64,000 nucleotides of DNA from Hydrogenimonas sp. (lineage in GTDB: Bacteria; Campylobacterota; Campylobacteria; Campylobacterales; Hydrogenimonadaceae): NCBI GenBank assembly GCA_003945285.1, contig AP019005.1, forward strand, positions 2,059,747-2,123,746, written 5' to 3'. The notes below the pieces were generated by a model. That model was not told the origin of the DNA. It was given only the letters and a program-made list of their open reading frames with translations, and did not search any database. How positions within the stretch are numbered: position 1 is the stretch's first letter; each line of letters begins with the position of its first letter. Shown here piece by piece: positions 34,319 to 42,783 of this stretch. The position numbers and the translations under genes are program-made.

Positions 34319-34396
34319 TGGTCGGGGTGAGAGGATTTGAACCTCCGACCCCCTGGTCCCAAACCAGGTACGCTAACCAGGCTGCGCTACACCCCG
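34319..34396 (-). tRNA. tRNA-Pro (anticodon TGG)
   Basis: Reverse strand starts CGGGGTGTAGCGCAGCCTGG; anticodon stem-loop CCTGGTTTGGGACCAGG; T arm GGTTCAAATCC; encoded CCA. Confidence 0.96.
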
Positions 34397-34454
34397 ACAA
34401 AAAGTGGACTGCAATTATAGTAAAAATGGCTTACCATGTCAACAAAATGTAAAA

Positions 34455-34615
34455 CCAAATCTCGAAATAGAGATAGAAGAACTCGTCACGATCATTGCAG
34501 CCATCCATTTCCGGGAAAATCATCGACGCACCTGACGGGTGCGCCTCAAATTTTCCCGAAACCGCCTGACTACAAGCATCGTAACGATTTCAAACTATTC
34601 TATTTCGAGATTTGG
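34455..34615. repeat. palindromic repeat family 1, copy B
   Basis: Terminal inverted repeats CCAAATCTCGAAATAGA and TCTATTTCGAGATTTGG are perfect over 17 bp; central hairpin CGCACC-TGAC-GGGTGCG as in copy A. It lies between tRNA-Pro and the NSS transporter start, about 40 bp upstream of the latter. Confidence 0.9.
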
Positions 34616-34656
34616 GTATAATCCATCAAGATTTTTCAAAAATCCGGGGTTCAATA

Positions 34657-36003
34657 ATGAAAATTGCTCAGTTCAGTCGGATCGGTTTTATTATGGCGGC
34701 GGCAGGCTCTGCCGTAGGGCTTGGAAACATATGGAAGTTCCCCTATATGACCGGCGAGTACGGCGGCGGAGCTTTCGTGCTGGTCTATCTCGTCACCATC
34801 GCCTTTGTAGGCTTTTCGGTAATGGTGGCGGAGATGCTCATAGGGGCCCTTGGACGACGCGACACGGTAGGAAGTTTCGAGCGGCTTGCTCCGCCGGATA
34901 AAAAGGGGTGGAAGTATGCCGGATTCATGGGCTTCAACGGCCTTATAATCATGACCTTCTACTCGGTTGTCATAGGCTGGATTTTCTACTACCTCTTCAA
35001 ACTCATGAGCGGCCTCCCCGACTCTACCGATGCGGCGAAAGCCACATTCGACAACCTGATCGCCAACGAAGCCGGCATCCAGATCTTCTGGCACACGGTC
35101 GCCGCTCTTATAGTGACCTATGTCGTATACCGGGGTATCAAGGGAGGTATAGAGAAGATAAACCTCATCCTTATGCCTGCTCTTATGGCGATACTCTTTG
35201 GGATGCTCTTTTACTCCTTCAGCCTCGACGGTTTCTCAAAAGCCTTCTCGTTCATGTTCGAGCCGGACTGGAGCAAACTCAACTCCGAGGCAATAGTCCG
35301 AGCCGTAGGCCACTCATTCTTTACCCTCTCCCTCGGAATGGGAGCCATTATGACATACGCGGCCTCACTCCCCAAAAATGCCAGTATAACCCAAACCGCT
35401 TTCATCGTCACCTTCATGGATACACTGATAGCCCTGGTTGCCGGGCTTGTGATATACACCTTCCTCTTTCAGGAGGGGGCACCGGCGGCACAGGGCCCCG
35501 GGTTGGTCTTCATATCTCTTCCTGTGGTCCTCTCAAACTTCGGGTATATTGGAACGTTTCTGGCACTTCTTTTTTTTCTGGCACTCTCGTTCGCCGGACT
35601 CACTTCCGCCGTCTCGCTGGTGGAGCCGGTAGTCCAGTACCTGATCGACCGTTTCGATACCACGCGTTTCAAGGCGGTACTGATCGCCGGTTCCGCCTAC
35701 TATCTTGTCGGCATAGGAGCCCTCTTGAGCTATACGAAAGCGTGGGGTGATATTTTCTCTATCGGTGGGAAGCCGCTATTCGATATTCTGGAGTACACTA
35801 CCGACTCCATTCTTCTGCCGCTGGGCGGACTTTTGATTGCCGTTTTTGCGGGGTATGTTCTGCAGAAAGAGAGGGTGCGCTCGGCCCTGGAGCATGAGAT
35901 GGGCGAAAGATTCTATGCCGTTTGGCGCTTCAGCATACGCTATGTGGCACCTGTCGCCCTGATCTTCATGATGCTCAACCTGATGGGAATATTGAAAATC
36001 TGA
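34657..36003 (+). CDS. sodium-dependent NSS-family transporter
   Basis: 448 residues from ATG 34657. The N-terminus FIMAAAGSAVGLGNIWKFPY is the NSS/SLC6 first-helix signature (sodium and substrate site), followed by 11 to 12 transmembrane helices. Bacterial members import amino acids such as tryptophan, leucine or tyrosine with Na+. Substrate cannot be read from sequence. The start 15 codons downstream of the ORF limit is chosen because it matches the family N-terminus. Confidence 0.93.
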   Translation: MKIAQFSRIGFIMAAAGSAVGLGNIWKFPYMTGEYGGGAFVLVYLVTIAFVGFSVMVAEMLIGALGRRDTVGSFERLAPPDKKGWKYAGFMGFNGLIIMTFYSVVIGWIFYYLFKLMSGLPDSTDAAKATFDNLIANEAGIQIFWHTVAALIVTYVVYRGIKGGIEKINLILMPALMAILFGMLFYSFSLDGFSKAFSFMFEPDWSKLNSEAIVRAVGHSFFTLSLGMGAIMTYAASLPKNASITQTAFIVTFMDTLIALVAGLVIYTFLFQEGAPAAQGPGLVFISLPVVLSNFGYIGTFLALLFFLALSFAGLTSAVSLVEPVVQYLIDRFDTTRFKAVLIAGSAYYLVGIGALLSYTKAWGDIFSIGGKPLFDILEYTTDSILLPLGGLLIAVFAGYVLQKERVRSALEHEMGERFYAVWRFSIRYVAPVALIFMMLNLMGILKI

Positions 36004-36017
36004 TGTTACGCCCAATT

Positions 36018-36455
36018 CTACCGCTCGAGGTATGAATCCTCCACAATTACATCCTTGCTCCGGGCGGCTATGGAGAAGAGTGTCAAAAGCCTCTTTATGG
36101 CCCCCTCAAGATCATCCTCCTCTTTCAACTGGGTCAGGGCTACCCGCTCTTTGTCCGTTGAAGAGTCTATATGAATGAGGAGATTTTCCACCGCTTTTAC
36201 AGCTCCTGAAATCTCCGTATGATCCAAAAGAAAGAGGTAGTGCCGCTCCGCCAACGGTACGAGATGATCCGTCATGCGGCTGTAGGAACTGAACTTTTCC
36301 GCAAAGTTCGGATCGGCGCTGCGAAAGAGCCCTATGGTTACCGGGCTTCCGTAACGCTTCAGGCGGTAGAGTTCGCGATCCACGTACCCTTTTGCCCGGC
36401 TTTTGTCGATCCATCCCTGAAACTTGTGCTGCTCTCCCAATCCGTTGAAGTGCAT
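36018..36455 (-). CDS. unknown protein, degenerate GGDEF-like
   Basis: 145 residues. The middle, ELYRLKRYGSPVTIGLFRSA then LAERHYLFLLDHTEISGAVK, follows the strand-helix pattern of a GGDEF domain core (the ELxRxxRYGxP opening is typical) but has no GGDEF active site, so it would be a non-catalytic or divergent version. Convergent with the NSS gene, upstream of thiG in the direction of its strand. Assignment is weak. Confidence 0.5.
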   Translation of the reverse strand: MHFNGLGEQHKFQGWIDKSRAKGYVDRELYRLKRYGSPVTIGLFRSADPNFAEKFSSYSRMTDHLVPLAERHYLFLLDHTEISGAVKAVENLLIHIDSSTDKERVALTQLKEEDDLEGAIKRLLTLFSIAARSKDVIVEDSYLER

Positions 36456-36483
36456 AGCCGATCCTTTCCGCTTTTGCAGAGGT

Positions 36484-37263
36484 TTAAAACTGAATCATGC
36501 CGTCTACGGGGCTGGAGGCCGTCGCATACGGCCGCTTCGGAATCCTTCCGGCAAGATAGCTCATACGTCCGGCGATAACGGCATGCTTCATAGCCTCCGC
36601 CATGACGATAGGCTCCTTCGCCTGCGCTATGGCCGTATTTGTCAAAACTGCGTCCGCCCCAAGTTCCATGGCTGCTGCGGCATCGCTCGCCTGACCTATT
36701 CCGGCATCCACAATTACCGGTACACTGACCGCCTCGCGTACGAATACGACATTATACCTGTTTTGGACACCAAGTCCGCTTCCTATGGGTGCGGCAAGCG
36801 GCATTACGGCCGCCGCGCCGGCATCTTCAAGCCTCTTTGCGATTATCGGGTCGTCGTTCGTATATGCCATAACCGTGAACCCCTCCCTGGAGAGGACTTC
36901 GCACGCCTTTATGGTCTCTATGACATCCGGGTAGAGTGTCTTTTGCGTGTCCCCTATAACCTCCAGCTTGATAAGGTCTATGCCTGTAGCCTCTCTTGTC
37001 AGGCGGAAGAGGGTGATCGCATCGTCCGCCGTGGTGCACCCGGCACTGTTTGGGAGAAATTTGACATTCGTCTCCCTGAAGTAGTCCATCAGGTTCTCTT
37101 CGTCGGGGTTGGTTATGTTGACTCGTCTTACGGCGACGGTAATCATCTCGGCACCGCTCGCGAGTGTCGCATCTTTCGTTGTCTGAAAATCGGGATACTT
37201 TCCGCTTCCTACAATCAGACGGCTTGCAAATTCATAATTTCCTATTTTGAGTATATCGCTCAT
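36484..37263 (-). CDS. thiG: thiazole synthase ThiG
   Basis: 259 residues: [36 protein letters not shown] with the Schiff-base Lys, and [20 protein letters not shown]. ThiG condenses deoxyxylulose phosphate, dehydroglycine and ThiS thiocarboxylate into the thiazole of thiamine. No other thi gene is in the window. Confidence 0.97.
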   Translation of the reverse strand: MSDILKIGNYEFASRLIVGSGKYPDFQTTKDATLASGAEMITVAVRRVNITNPDEENLMDYFRETNVKFLPNSAGCTTADDAITLFRLTREATGIDLIKLEVIGDTQKTLYPDVIETIKACEVLSREGFTVMAYTNDDPIIAKRLEDAGAAAVMPLAAPIGSGLGVQNRYNVVFVREAVSVPVIVDAGIGQASDAAAAMELGADAVLTNTAIAQAKEPIVMAEAMKHAVIAGRMSYLAGRIPKRPYATASSPVDGMIQF

Positions 37264-37330
37264 ACAGAGTCTCCTGGTTGCTGTTTGGAACCCGTCTCTT
37301 TCACTAAATATAGGGTTTTGAGATTGGTTC

Positions 37331-37549
37331 TTTAGGGCACCTCTAAAAACCCATGTCCGGCCATAGAAAGCAAGGAGAACTTCTACGAAATGGCGCTCTA
37401 TCTGCCTTCCCTGCGGGCTTTACAAGCTTTCCCACAGTCGGCGTTGCCGCTCCTTGAATCGGCTTTGGACGGTCCCGCGGCGCGGCGCCTTGTCTGCGTA
37501 AAAGCTTGCAAAGCTATGGCGGACATTGGTTTTTAGAGGTGCCCTAAAG
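37331..37549. repeat. 219-bp palindromic repeat, family 2
   Basis: The first 21 bp (TTTAGGGCACCTCTAAAAAC...) and last 21 bp are perfect inverted repeats, and pairing continues to about 35 of 37 positions (CATGTCCGGCCATAG / CTATGGCGGACATTG). The interior is GC-rich and also self-complementary (AAGCTTTCCC, AAAAGCTT). No ORF. MITE-like. A 14-nt fragment of its end recurs at 39847. Confidence 0.85.
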
Positions 37550-37608
37550 ATTTATAACATAGGGGGACTTGAAGAAAATTGAAAAGCGGCGTTAGAGAGA
37601 AGGGACAA

Positions 37609-37626
37609 GGTGCCCGAAAGGGCACC
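37609..37626 (-). terminator. terminator hairpin of hsp20
   Basis: GGTGCCC-GAAA-GGGCACC directly after the hsp20 stop on the minus strand; only a weak T run follows. Confidence 0.55.
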
Positions 37627-37629
37627 CGC

Positions 37630-38070
37630 TTATTTTACAGGAATCTCTTTGACCTCTTTCTCCTCTTTTTTCACCTTCGGCAGTGTTATGACAAGAACAC
37701 CGTCTTCGGTTTTGGCATCGATATTCTCGGCATCGACGTTTTCAGGTAGAGAGAAGGTTCTCATAAACTTGCCGTAGCTGGACTCGATTTTGTAGTAGTC
37801 CTCTTTTTTGACTTCATCTTTGAACTTTCTCTCTCCGGAGATGGTCAGTGTACGTTTCTCCTGGTCGATGTTTACCTTGATATCCTCTTTCTTGACACCT
37901 GGAAGGTCAACTTCGACAACATACGCATTCTCATCCTCCCTTGTATTTACAGTGGGGAGAAATGCGTTTACCACCTCTTTCTCTCCTTTTGCAGGAAGCT
38001 CTGTGGCTCCGAGAAGTCGTTTCTCGAGTTCCCTGATTTCTGCGAACGGATCGAATCTGGTCATCAGCAT
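37630..38070 (-). CDS. small heat-shock protein Hsp20
   Basis: 146 residues with an alpha-crystallin domain (about 40-135): VNTREDENAYVVEVDLPGVK, GERKFKDEVKKEDYY and the C-terminal GVLVITLPK. The tail ends KEIPVK with an IxV-like motif used for oligomerisation. AGGAGG 5 nt before ATG 38070 fixes the start. ATP-independent holdase. Confidence 0.95.
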   Translation of the reverse strand: MLMTRFDPFAEIRELEKRLLGATELPAKGEKEVVNAFLPTVNTREDENAYVVEVDLPGVKKEDIKVNIDQEKRTLTISGERKFKDEVKKEDYYKIESSYGKFMRTFSLPENVDAENIDAKTEDGVLVITLPKVKKEEKEVKEIPVK

Positions 38071-38227
38071 GATATCCTCCTTTTTAATTGTTTACGTTAT
38101 TATAACAACTTGATACTGTTGATGTCAAGTTTATTTAACCATTTTTCTAAGTTTTTTTATATAGAGCATATAAAATCCCCCTTTCACGGCACTTTTGATA
38201 CAATCAGGATTAAAAAAGAGGGGGAAT

Positions 38228-38932
38228 ATGGTGAAAAAGATCTTCATAACCGGTACCAACTCCGGAATAGGCAGGGCGCTCGCCGAGTACTATCTTGAAA
38301 ACGGCGCTACGGTATTCGGCATAGGCAGAAAGAGTCGCTCCGCAATCGAACATCGCCGCTTCAGATATCTAAGCCTCGACCTGCTGATGCTAGAGAAGAT
38401 CGCTCCTGCACTGAGAGAACTGCTGGAAGGTGTCTCCGCTATAGATATCGCCGTGCTGAACGCGGGGGTGCTTGGAGAGATAAAAGATATGTCTAAGAGC
38501 GGTCTCTACGAGATAGAGGAGGTTATGCGAATCAACGTCTGGGCCAACAAAGTTATCATCGATACCGTTGCCGCCATGGGTTTGCATACGAAGCAGATAG
38601 TGGGAATCTCCTCCGGAGCGGCAGTTAACGCCTCCAGGGGATGGGGCGGCTACTCACTCTCCAAGTCGACGCTCAACACGCTTTTGAAACTCTACAGCAA
38701 GGAGATGCCGGAGACGCACTTCACGGCACTCGCACCGGGAGTTGTAGACACGCCGATGGTCAGGTATATTACGGAAGAGGTGGACGAAGAGAGATTTCCA
38801 TCGGCCGGAAGGCTCAAAAACGGACCTATTCAAAAGCCTGAAGTCGCGGCTGAAAGGGTAGCCAAAGCGTTTGAAAAAGCGAAAGAGTTTGAGAGCGGGT
38901 CGTTTCTGGATGTAAGAGATATGAAGCTTTGA
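38228..38932 (+). CDS. short-chain dehydrogenase/reductase
   Basis: 234 residues from ATG 38228 (GAGGGGG upstream). Rossmann motif FITGTNSGIGRALAEYY, NAG motif in AVLNAGVLGE, catalytic Ser (GISSGA) and YSLSKSTLNTLLK with Tyr and Lys. Substrate unknown. The stop lies just before the SRP RNA 3' end. Confidence 0.92.
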   Translation: MVKKIFITGTNSGIGRALAEYYLENGATVFGIGRKSRSAIEHRRFRYLSLDLLMLEKIAPALRELLEGVSAIDIAVLNAGVLGEIKDMSKSGLYEIEEVMRINVWANKVIIDTVAAMGLHTKQIVGISSGAAVNASRGWGGYSLSKSTLNTLLKLYSKEMPETHFTALAPGVVDTPMVRYITEEVDEERFPSAGRLKNGPIQKPEVAAERVAKAFEKAKEFESGSFLDVRDMKL

Positions 38933-38934
38933 GA

Positions 38935-39037
38935 CTCCCCTCCAGATTACTGCGGCACACAGCAAGACAGGGTGGGCTGCTACGTTCCCGTCCTGACCCG
39001 GTGTCCTGCCAAGCCGTTGCACAGGTCTGAAGAGGAG
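38935..39037 (-). ncRNA. ffs: signal recognition particle RNA, small bacterial form
   Basis: The reverse strand contains GGTCAGGACGGGAACGTAGC followed by AGCCC, the conserved SRP Ffh-binding domain with its asymmetric loop and GGAA-like tetraloop region. The ends CTCCTCTTCAGA and TCTGGAGGGGAG close a 12-bp stem, which sets the limits. A separate 9-bp inverted repeat (GAGCGTTCA/TGAACGCTC, 39035-39068) touches its 5' end. Confidence 0.9.
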
Positions 39038-39078
39038 CGTTCAACCCGCCTTGACGGACTGAACGCTCGCGTCTGAAA

Positions 39079-39166
39079 TGGCAGAGAGGAAGGGATTCGA
39101 ACCCTCGGTGGCTTGCGCCACACACGCGTTCCAGGCGTGCGCCTTCGACCACTCGGCCACCTCTCT
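39079..39166 (-). tRNA. tRNA-Ser (anticodon GGA)
   Basis: Reverse strand starts AGAGAGGTGGCCGAGTGG; anticodon stem-loop CACGCCTGGAACGCGTG; long variable arm; encoded CCA. Confidence 0.96.
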
Positions 39167-39272
39167 ATAACTGAAACCGGTATTCACCGAAAAGCTGCGA
39201 AACCGTAGGTTTCGATATGCTTTGAACAATACACTCGCAAAAATAAAATGTATGATTCAAAACATCGGCTTG

Positions 39273-39360
39273 TGGCCGGGGGACAGGGATTCGAACCCTG
39301 GGAGGTGTTACCCTCAACGGTTTTCAAGACCGCCGCTTTCGACCACTCAGCCATCCCCCG
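39273..39360 (-). tRNA. tRNA-Ser (anticodon TGA)
   Basis: Reverse strand starts CGGGGGATGGCTGAGTGG; anticodon stem-loop GCGGTCTTGAAAACCG; long variable arm; encoded CCA. Confidence 0.96.
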
Positions 39361-39372
39361 AAAATGTAGATC

Positions 39373-39448
39373 TGGAGGCGGTATCCGGAATTGAACACGG
39401 AGATCGCAGCCTTGCGGGGCCGCTGCCTTGACACTTGGCTATACCGCC
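39373..39448 (-). tRNA. non-canonical tRNA-Cys-like gene (GCA)
   Basis: 76 nt, in tandem 10 bp from a normal tRNA-Cys. The acceptor stem is perfect (GGCGGTA/TACCGCC), differs from the normal Cys stem (GGCGACA/TGTCGCC) by two compensated pairs, and keeps U73 and CCA. The anticodon loop holds GCA but has no U33 and either a 6- or 8-nt loop between GCGGC(C) and (G)GCTGC. The T arm is abnormal (TCCG-TGTTCAATTC-CGGA). Either a specialised isoacceptor or a decaying duplicate. Confidence 0.6.
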
Positions 39449-39458
39449 GGACAATTTC

Positions 39459-39532
39459 TGGAGGCGACACCCGGATTCGAACCGGGGATCAGGGCTTTGC
39501 AGGCCCGTGCCTTACCACTTGGCTATGTCGCC
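39459..39532 (-). tRNA. tRNA-Cys (anticodon GCA)
   Basis: Reverse strand starts GGCGACATAGCCAAGTGG; anticodon stem-loop GGGCCTGCAAAGCCC; T arm CCCGGTTCGAATCCGGG; U73 and encoded CCA. 74 nt, fully canonical. Confidence 0.97.
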
Positions 39533-39540
39533 GTCAAAAA

Positions 39541-39627
39541 TGGTGCCCGGAGCCGGACTTGAACCGGCACGAACAAACGTTCGAGGGATTTTAAGTCCCT
39601 TGCGTCTACCGATTCCGCCATCCGGGC
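39541..39627 (-). tRNA. tRNA-Leu (anticodon TAA)
   Basis: Reverse strand starts GCCCGGATGGCGGAATCGG; anticodon stem-loop AGGGACTTAAAATCCCT; long variable arm; encoded CCA. Confidence 0.96.
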
Positions 39628-39677
39628 GATAAATTTGTTCGGTTCTCAAACTATCACAAATTCCAGATACAAAAACA

Positions 39678-39752
<75 letters not shown>

Positions 39753-39846
39753 ATATTTTGGGATCGGTATTATATCCCAAATTTTCATCTGTGTAAAGAG
39801 TGGAGAGACGGAAGTTGCTGCTTTATGAAAAAGCGGGGCGAACATA

Positions 39847-39860
39847 AGGGCACCTCTAAA
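39847..39860. repeat. solo end of the 219-bp repeat family 2
   Basis: AGGGCACCTCTAAA matches the terminal sequence of the element at 37331, about 50 bp upstream of ilvD. No matching partner end is nearby; a fragment or chance match. Confidence 0.4.
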
Positions 39861-39908
39861 GCACTTTTCGATACAATTTAGGCAAATTTTTACCCATGGA
39901 GCACCACT

Positions 39909-41588
39909 ATGCGCAGCGATATAATAAAAAAGGGGTTCGAACGTGCACCCCACCGCAGTCTCCTGCGGGCGACAGGTCTTAAAGACGAGGATTTCGACAA
40001 GCCGTTTATCGGGGTGGCCAACAGCTATATAGATATAATCCCCGGACACTTCTTTCTGCAGGAGTACGGACGTATAGTCAAAGAGGCGATAAGAGAGGCG
40101 GGCGGAGTACCTTTTGAATTCAACACTATCGGGGTCGACGACGGTATAGCGATGGGGCATGACGGTATGCTCTACAGCCTGCCGAGCCGTGAAATCATTG
40201 CAGACAGCATCGAGACGGTCATGAACGCCCACAAGCTCGACGCACTTATCTGCATCCCAAACTGTGACAAGATTGTACCGGGAATGGTTATGGGGGCTCT
40301 GCGCGTCAACGTACCGACCATATTCGTATCGGGAGGCCCGATGAAGGCCGGACGCCTCAAGGACGGCACACCTATAGATCTCGCCACTGCTTTCGAAGCC
40401 GTGGGAGAACATGCTAAAGGCAAGATAAGCGACGAACAGCTCTACGAGATAGAGTGTGAAGCGTGCCCCAGCGGCGGCTCATGCTCCGGAATGTTTACGG
40501 CCAACTCCATGAATACCCTCTGCGAAGCGATGGGGATAGCTCTGCCCGGCAACGGAACCGTCCTGGCCATGACGGAAGAGCGACTCGAGATGGTGCGCAC
40601 GGCCGCGAAGCGTGTAGTGGAGCTGGCCAAAGCGGAGGGGCCGAACATCCGCGAAGTTTTGAACGAGAAGGCCGTCAACAACGCATTCGTTGTCGATATG
40701 GCGATGGGAGGAAGTACAAATACGGTACTCCATATGATGGCGATAGCCAAAGAGGCGGAGGTGGATTTCGACCTGAAGAAGATCAACGAACTTAGCGACA
40801 AAGTGGCCAATATAGCGAAAATTTCACCCTCATTAACGACTGTTCATATGGAAGATATAAACCGTGCCGGTGGCGTCAACGCTGTTATGAAAGAGATAAG
40901 CAAGCGGGGGGACGTGCTGAAGCTCGACGCTATTACGGTAACCGGTGAAACCATCGGGGAGCGGATAAAAGATGCCGAGATAAAGGATACATCGATCATA
41001 CACACCATCGACAACCCTTACAGCGAGGTGGGCGGGCTCTCCATACTCTACGGAAACCTGGCCGAGGAGGGAGCCGTGGTCAAGAGTGCCGGGATCGATC
41101 CGCATATGCGTAGATTCAGGGGGCCTGCGGTATGTTTCGACAGCCAGCCCGAAGCTATCGCCGGAATCATGGGAGGGAAGGTGAAAGAGGGTGATGTCGT
41201 GGTCATTCGCTACGAAGGACCCAAAGGGGGGCCGGGAATGCAGGAGATGCTCGCACCGACCAGCCTCATAATGGGGATGGGTCTCGGCGACAAAGTGGCC
41301 CTCATAACCGACGGGCGCTTCAGCGGTGCTACGCGCGGTGCCTCCATAGGCCATGTAAGCCCCGAAGCCGCGGAAGGGGGCGTCATAGGGCTGCTCAAAG
41401 ACGGTGACATGATAGAGCTCGATGTGGATGCCCATATTCTGCGGGTGGACCTGAGCGACGAAGAGCTCGAGCGGCGCAAAAAGGAGTGGAGCCCGAAAAA
41501 GAAAGAGATACCGAGCAAGTGGCTCAAGCGCTACAGTCTGCTCGTCTCGAACGCCGCCAACGGAGCGGTGCTGAAAACGGAGTGTTAA
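39909..41588 (+). CDS. ilvD: dihydroxy-acid dehydratase
   Basis: 559 residues, full length. Catalyses the dehydration step of valine, leucine and isoleucine synthesis with an Fe-S cluster: [12 protein letters not shown] and [20 protein letters not shown] carry the cluster cysteines, and [20 protein letters not shown] is the C-terminal signature. Single gene, no other ilv genes in the window. Confidence 0.98.
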   Translation: MRSDIIKKGFERAPHRSLLRATGLKDEDFDKPFIGVANSYIDIIPGHFFLQEYGRIVKEAIREAGGVPFEFNTIGVDDGIAMGHDGMLYSLPSREIIADSIETVMNAHKLDALICIPNCDKIVPGMVMGALRVNVPTIFVSGGPMKAGRLKDGTPIDLATAFEAVGEHAKGKISDEQLYEIECEACPSGGSCSGMFTANSMNTLCEAMGIALPGNGTVLAMTEERLEMVRTAAKRVVELAKAEGPNIREVLNEKAVNNAFVVDMAMGGSTNTVLHMMAIAKEAEVDFDLKKINELSDKVANIAKISPSLTTVHMEDINRAGGVNAVMKEISKRGDVLKLDAITVTGETIGERIKDAEIKDTSIIHTIDNPYSEVGGLSILYGNLAEEGAVVKSAGIDPHMRRFRGPAVCFDSQPEAIAGIMGGKVKEGDVVVIRYEGPKGGPGMQEMLAPTSLIMGMGLGDKVALITDGRFSGATRGASIGHVSPEAAEGGVIGLLKDGDMIELDVDAHILRVDLSDEELERRKKEWSPKKKEIPSKWLKRYSLLVSNAANGAVLKTEC

Positions 41589-41597
41589 GGTTTTCGG

Positions 41598-42641
41598 TTG
41601 GAGTTCCTGCAGTTTTCGAACTTTATAGAGCTTGCGTGGTGGGCATTTCTTCTGTCGCTCACCACCAATCTTCTTGTCATACGACTCTCCCACCGCTACT
41701 CTCTCTTTATAGACTCACACACAGAGGCAAAACCGCAGCGCTTCCATGAGCTTCCTACCCCCAGAGCGGGAGGTATCGGTATAGTCACGGGGCTGATCTT
41801 TCTGATCTTCAACCCCCTTGGATGGAATCTCGTCATTTCCGTAGTGCTCGCATTTTTGAGCGGTATATTCGAAGATTTCCACAAAACACTTTCGCCCAAA
41901 ACCAGGCTGCTGCTTCAGCTTACGGCAGCATTCAGCGCAATCTTACTGACTGATGCGGTAGTCACCTACATCGGTCTAGGTATAGAACTCCCCTACTATA
42001 TCGCCCTGCCCTTCAGCGCTTTCGCGATCGTAGGTGTCATGAACGCTGTAAACATAATAGACGGTTTCAACGGCCTTGCCGGGGGGGTAGTGCTGCTTAT
42101 TCTGCTCTCGTTCGGCATAACCGCCTACAGCGTGGGAGAAGTGGAGGTACTGCAGCTCAACACCCTGATTATCGCATCGCTGATGGGTTTTTTGGTGCTG
42201 AATTTTCCGAAAGGGCTCATCTTTCTGGGTGACGGAGGGGCGTATCTGCTGGGATTTCTCATAGCCCTTTCCGGAATATTCCTCGCCAGCAACTACGAGA
42301 GCGTAAGCCCCTGGTATATACTCTGCACCCTCATCTACCCGGTATGGGAGGTGATATTTTCCATCATAAGAAAAAATAGGGAAGGAAAGTCACCGATGGA
42401 GCCTGATGCCTACCATCTGCATATGCTGATCAACCGCCATATAACACGCAACAATCCTCTTACGGCGCTTTTCATCGTATCGATGTGTGCACCTTTCACT
42501 CTTCTACCGATCCTCTACCACAACAACTCCTGGGCGAATCTGACGACAGCCCTCCTCTTCATAGCGCTCTACACTCTTCTCTACAGAAAACTGATAGCTA
42601 TGGAGAGAGGCTCATCTAACCCAAATCTCGAAATAGAATAG
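41598..42641 (+). CDS. WecA/MraY-type polyprenyl-phosphate sugar-1-phosphate transferase
   Basis: 347 residues from TTG 41598 (AAGG 10 nt upstream). About ten transmembrane helices with family motifs: PTPRAGGIGIVTG, NAVNIIDGFNGLAGG (catalytic Asp-rich loop), LGDGGAYLLGF, and PDAYHLHMLINRHI. Loads the first sugar phosphate on undecaprenyl phosphate. As first gene of the glycan cluster it probably starts the lipid-linked glycan. The last codons and TAG stop are provided by repeat copy C. Confidence 0.92.
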   Translation: MEFLQFSNFIELAWWAFLLSLTTNLLVIRLSHRYSLFIDSHTEAKPQRFHELPTPRAGGIGIVTGLIFLIFNPLGWNLVISVVLAFLSGIFEDFHKTLSPKTRLLLQLTAAFSAILLTDAVVTYIGLGIELPYYIALPFSAFAIVGVMNAVNIIDGFNGLAGGVVLLILLSFGITAYSVGEVEVLQLNTLIIASLMGFLVLNFPKGLIFLGDGGAYLLGFLIALSGIFLASNYESVSPWYILCTLIYPVWEVIFSIIRKNREGKSPMEPDAYHLHMLINRHITRNNPLTALFIVSMCAPFTLLPILYHNNSWANLTTALLFIALYTLLYRKLIAMERGSSNPNLEIE

Positions 42642-42783
42642 TTTGAAATCGTTGCGATGCTTGTAGTCAGGCGGTTTCGGGAAAATTTGAGGCGCACCCG
42701 TCAGGTGCGTCGACGGTTTTCCCGGAATTGCATGGCTGCAATGACCGTGACGAGTTCTTCTATCTCTGTTTCGAGATTTGGGT
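42619..42783. repeat. palindromic repeat family 1, copy C
   Basis: Ends ACCCAAATCTCGAAA and TTTCGAGATTTGGGT; inverted relative to copies A, B and D. Its left end encodes the final residues (PNLEIE) and stop of the WecA-like gene; its right end abuts the pglB stop. Confidence 0.9.

Noticed and set aside
39035-39068. 9-bp inverted repeat next to the SRP RNA as a separate RNA gene
   Set aside because: Only a simple hairpin; more likely a terminator of the tRNA-Ser transcript or a processing signal.
40833-41693. 286-codon minus-strand ORF opposite ilvD
   Set aside because: Shadow frame; ilvD is complete and conserved on the other strand.
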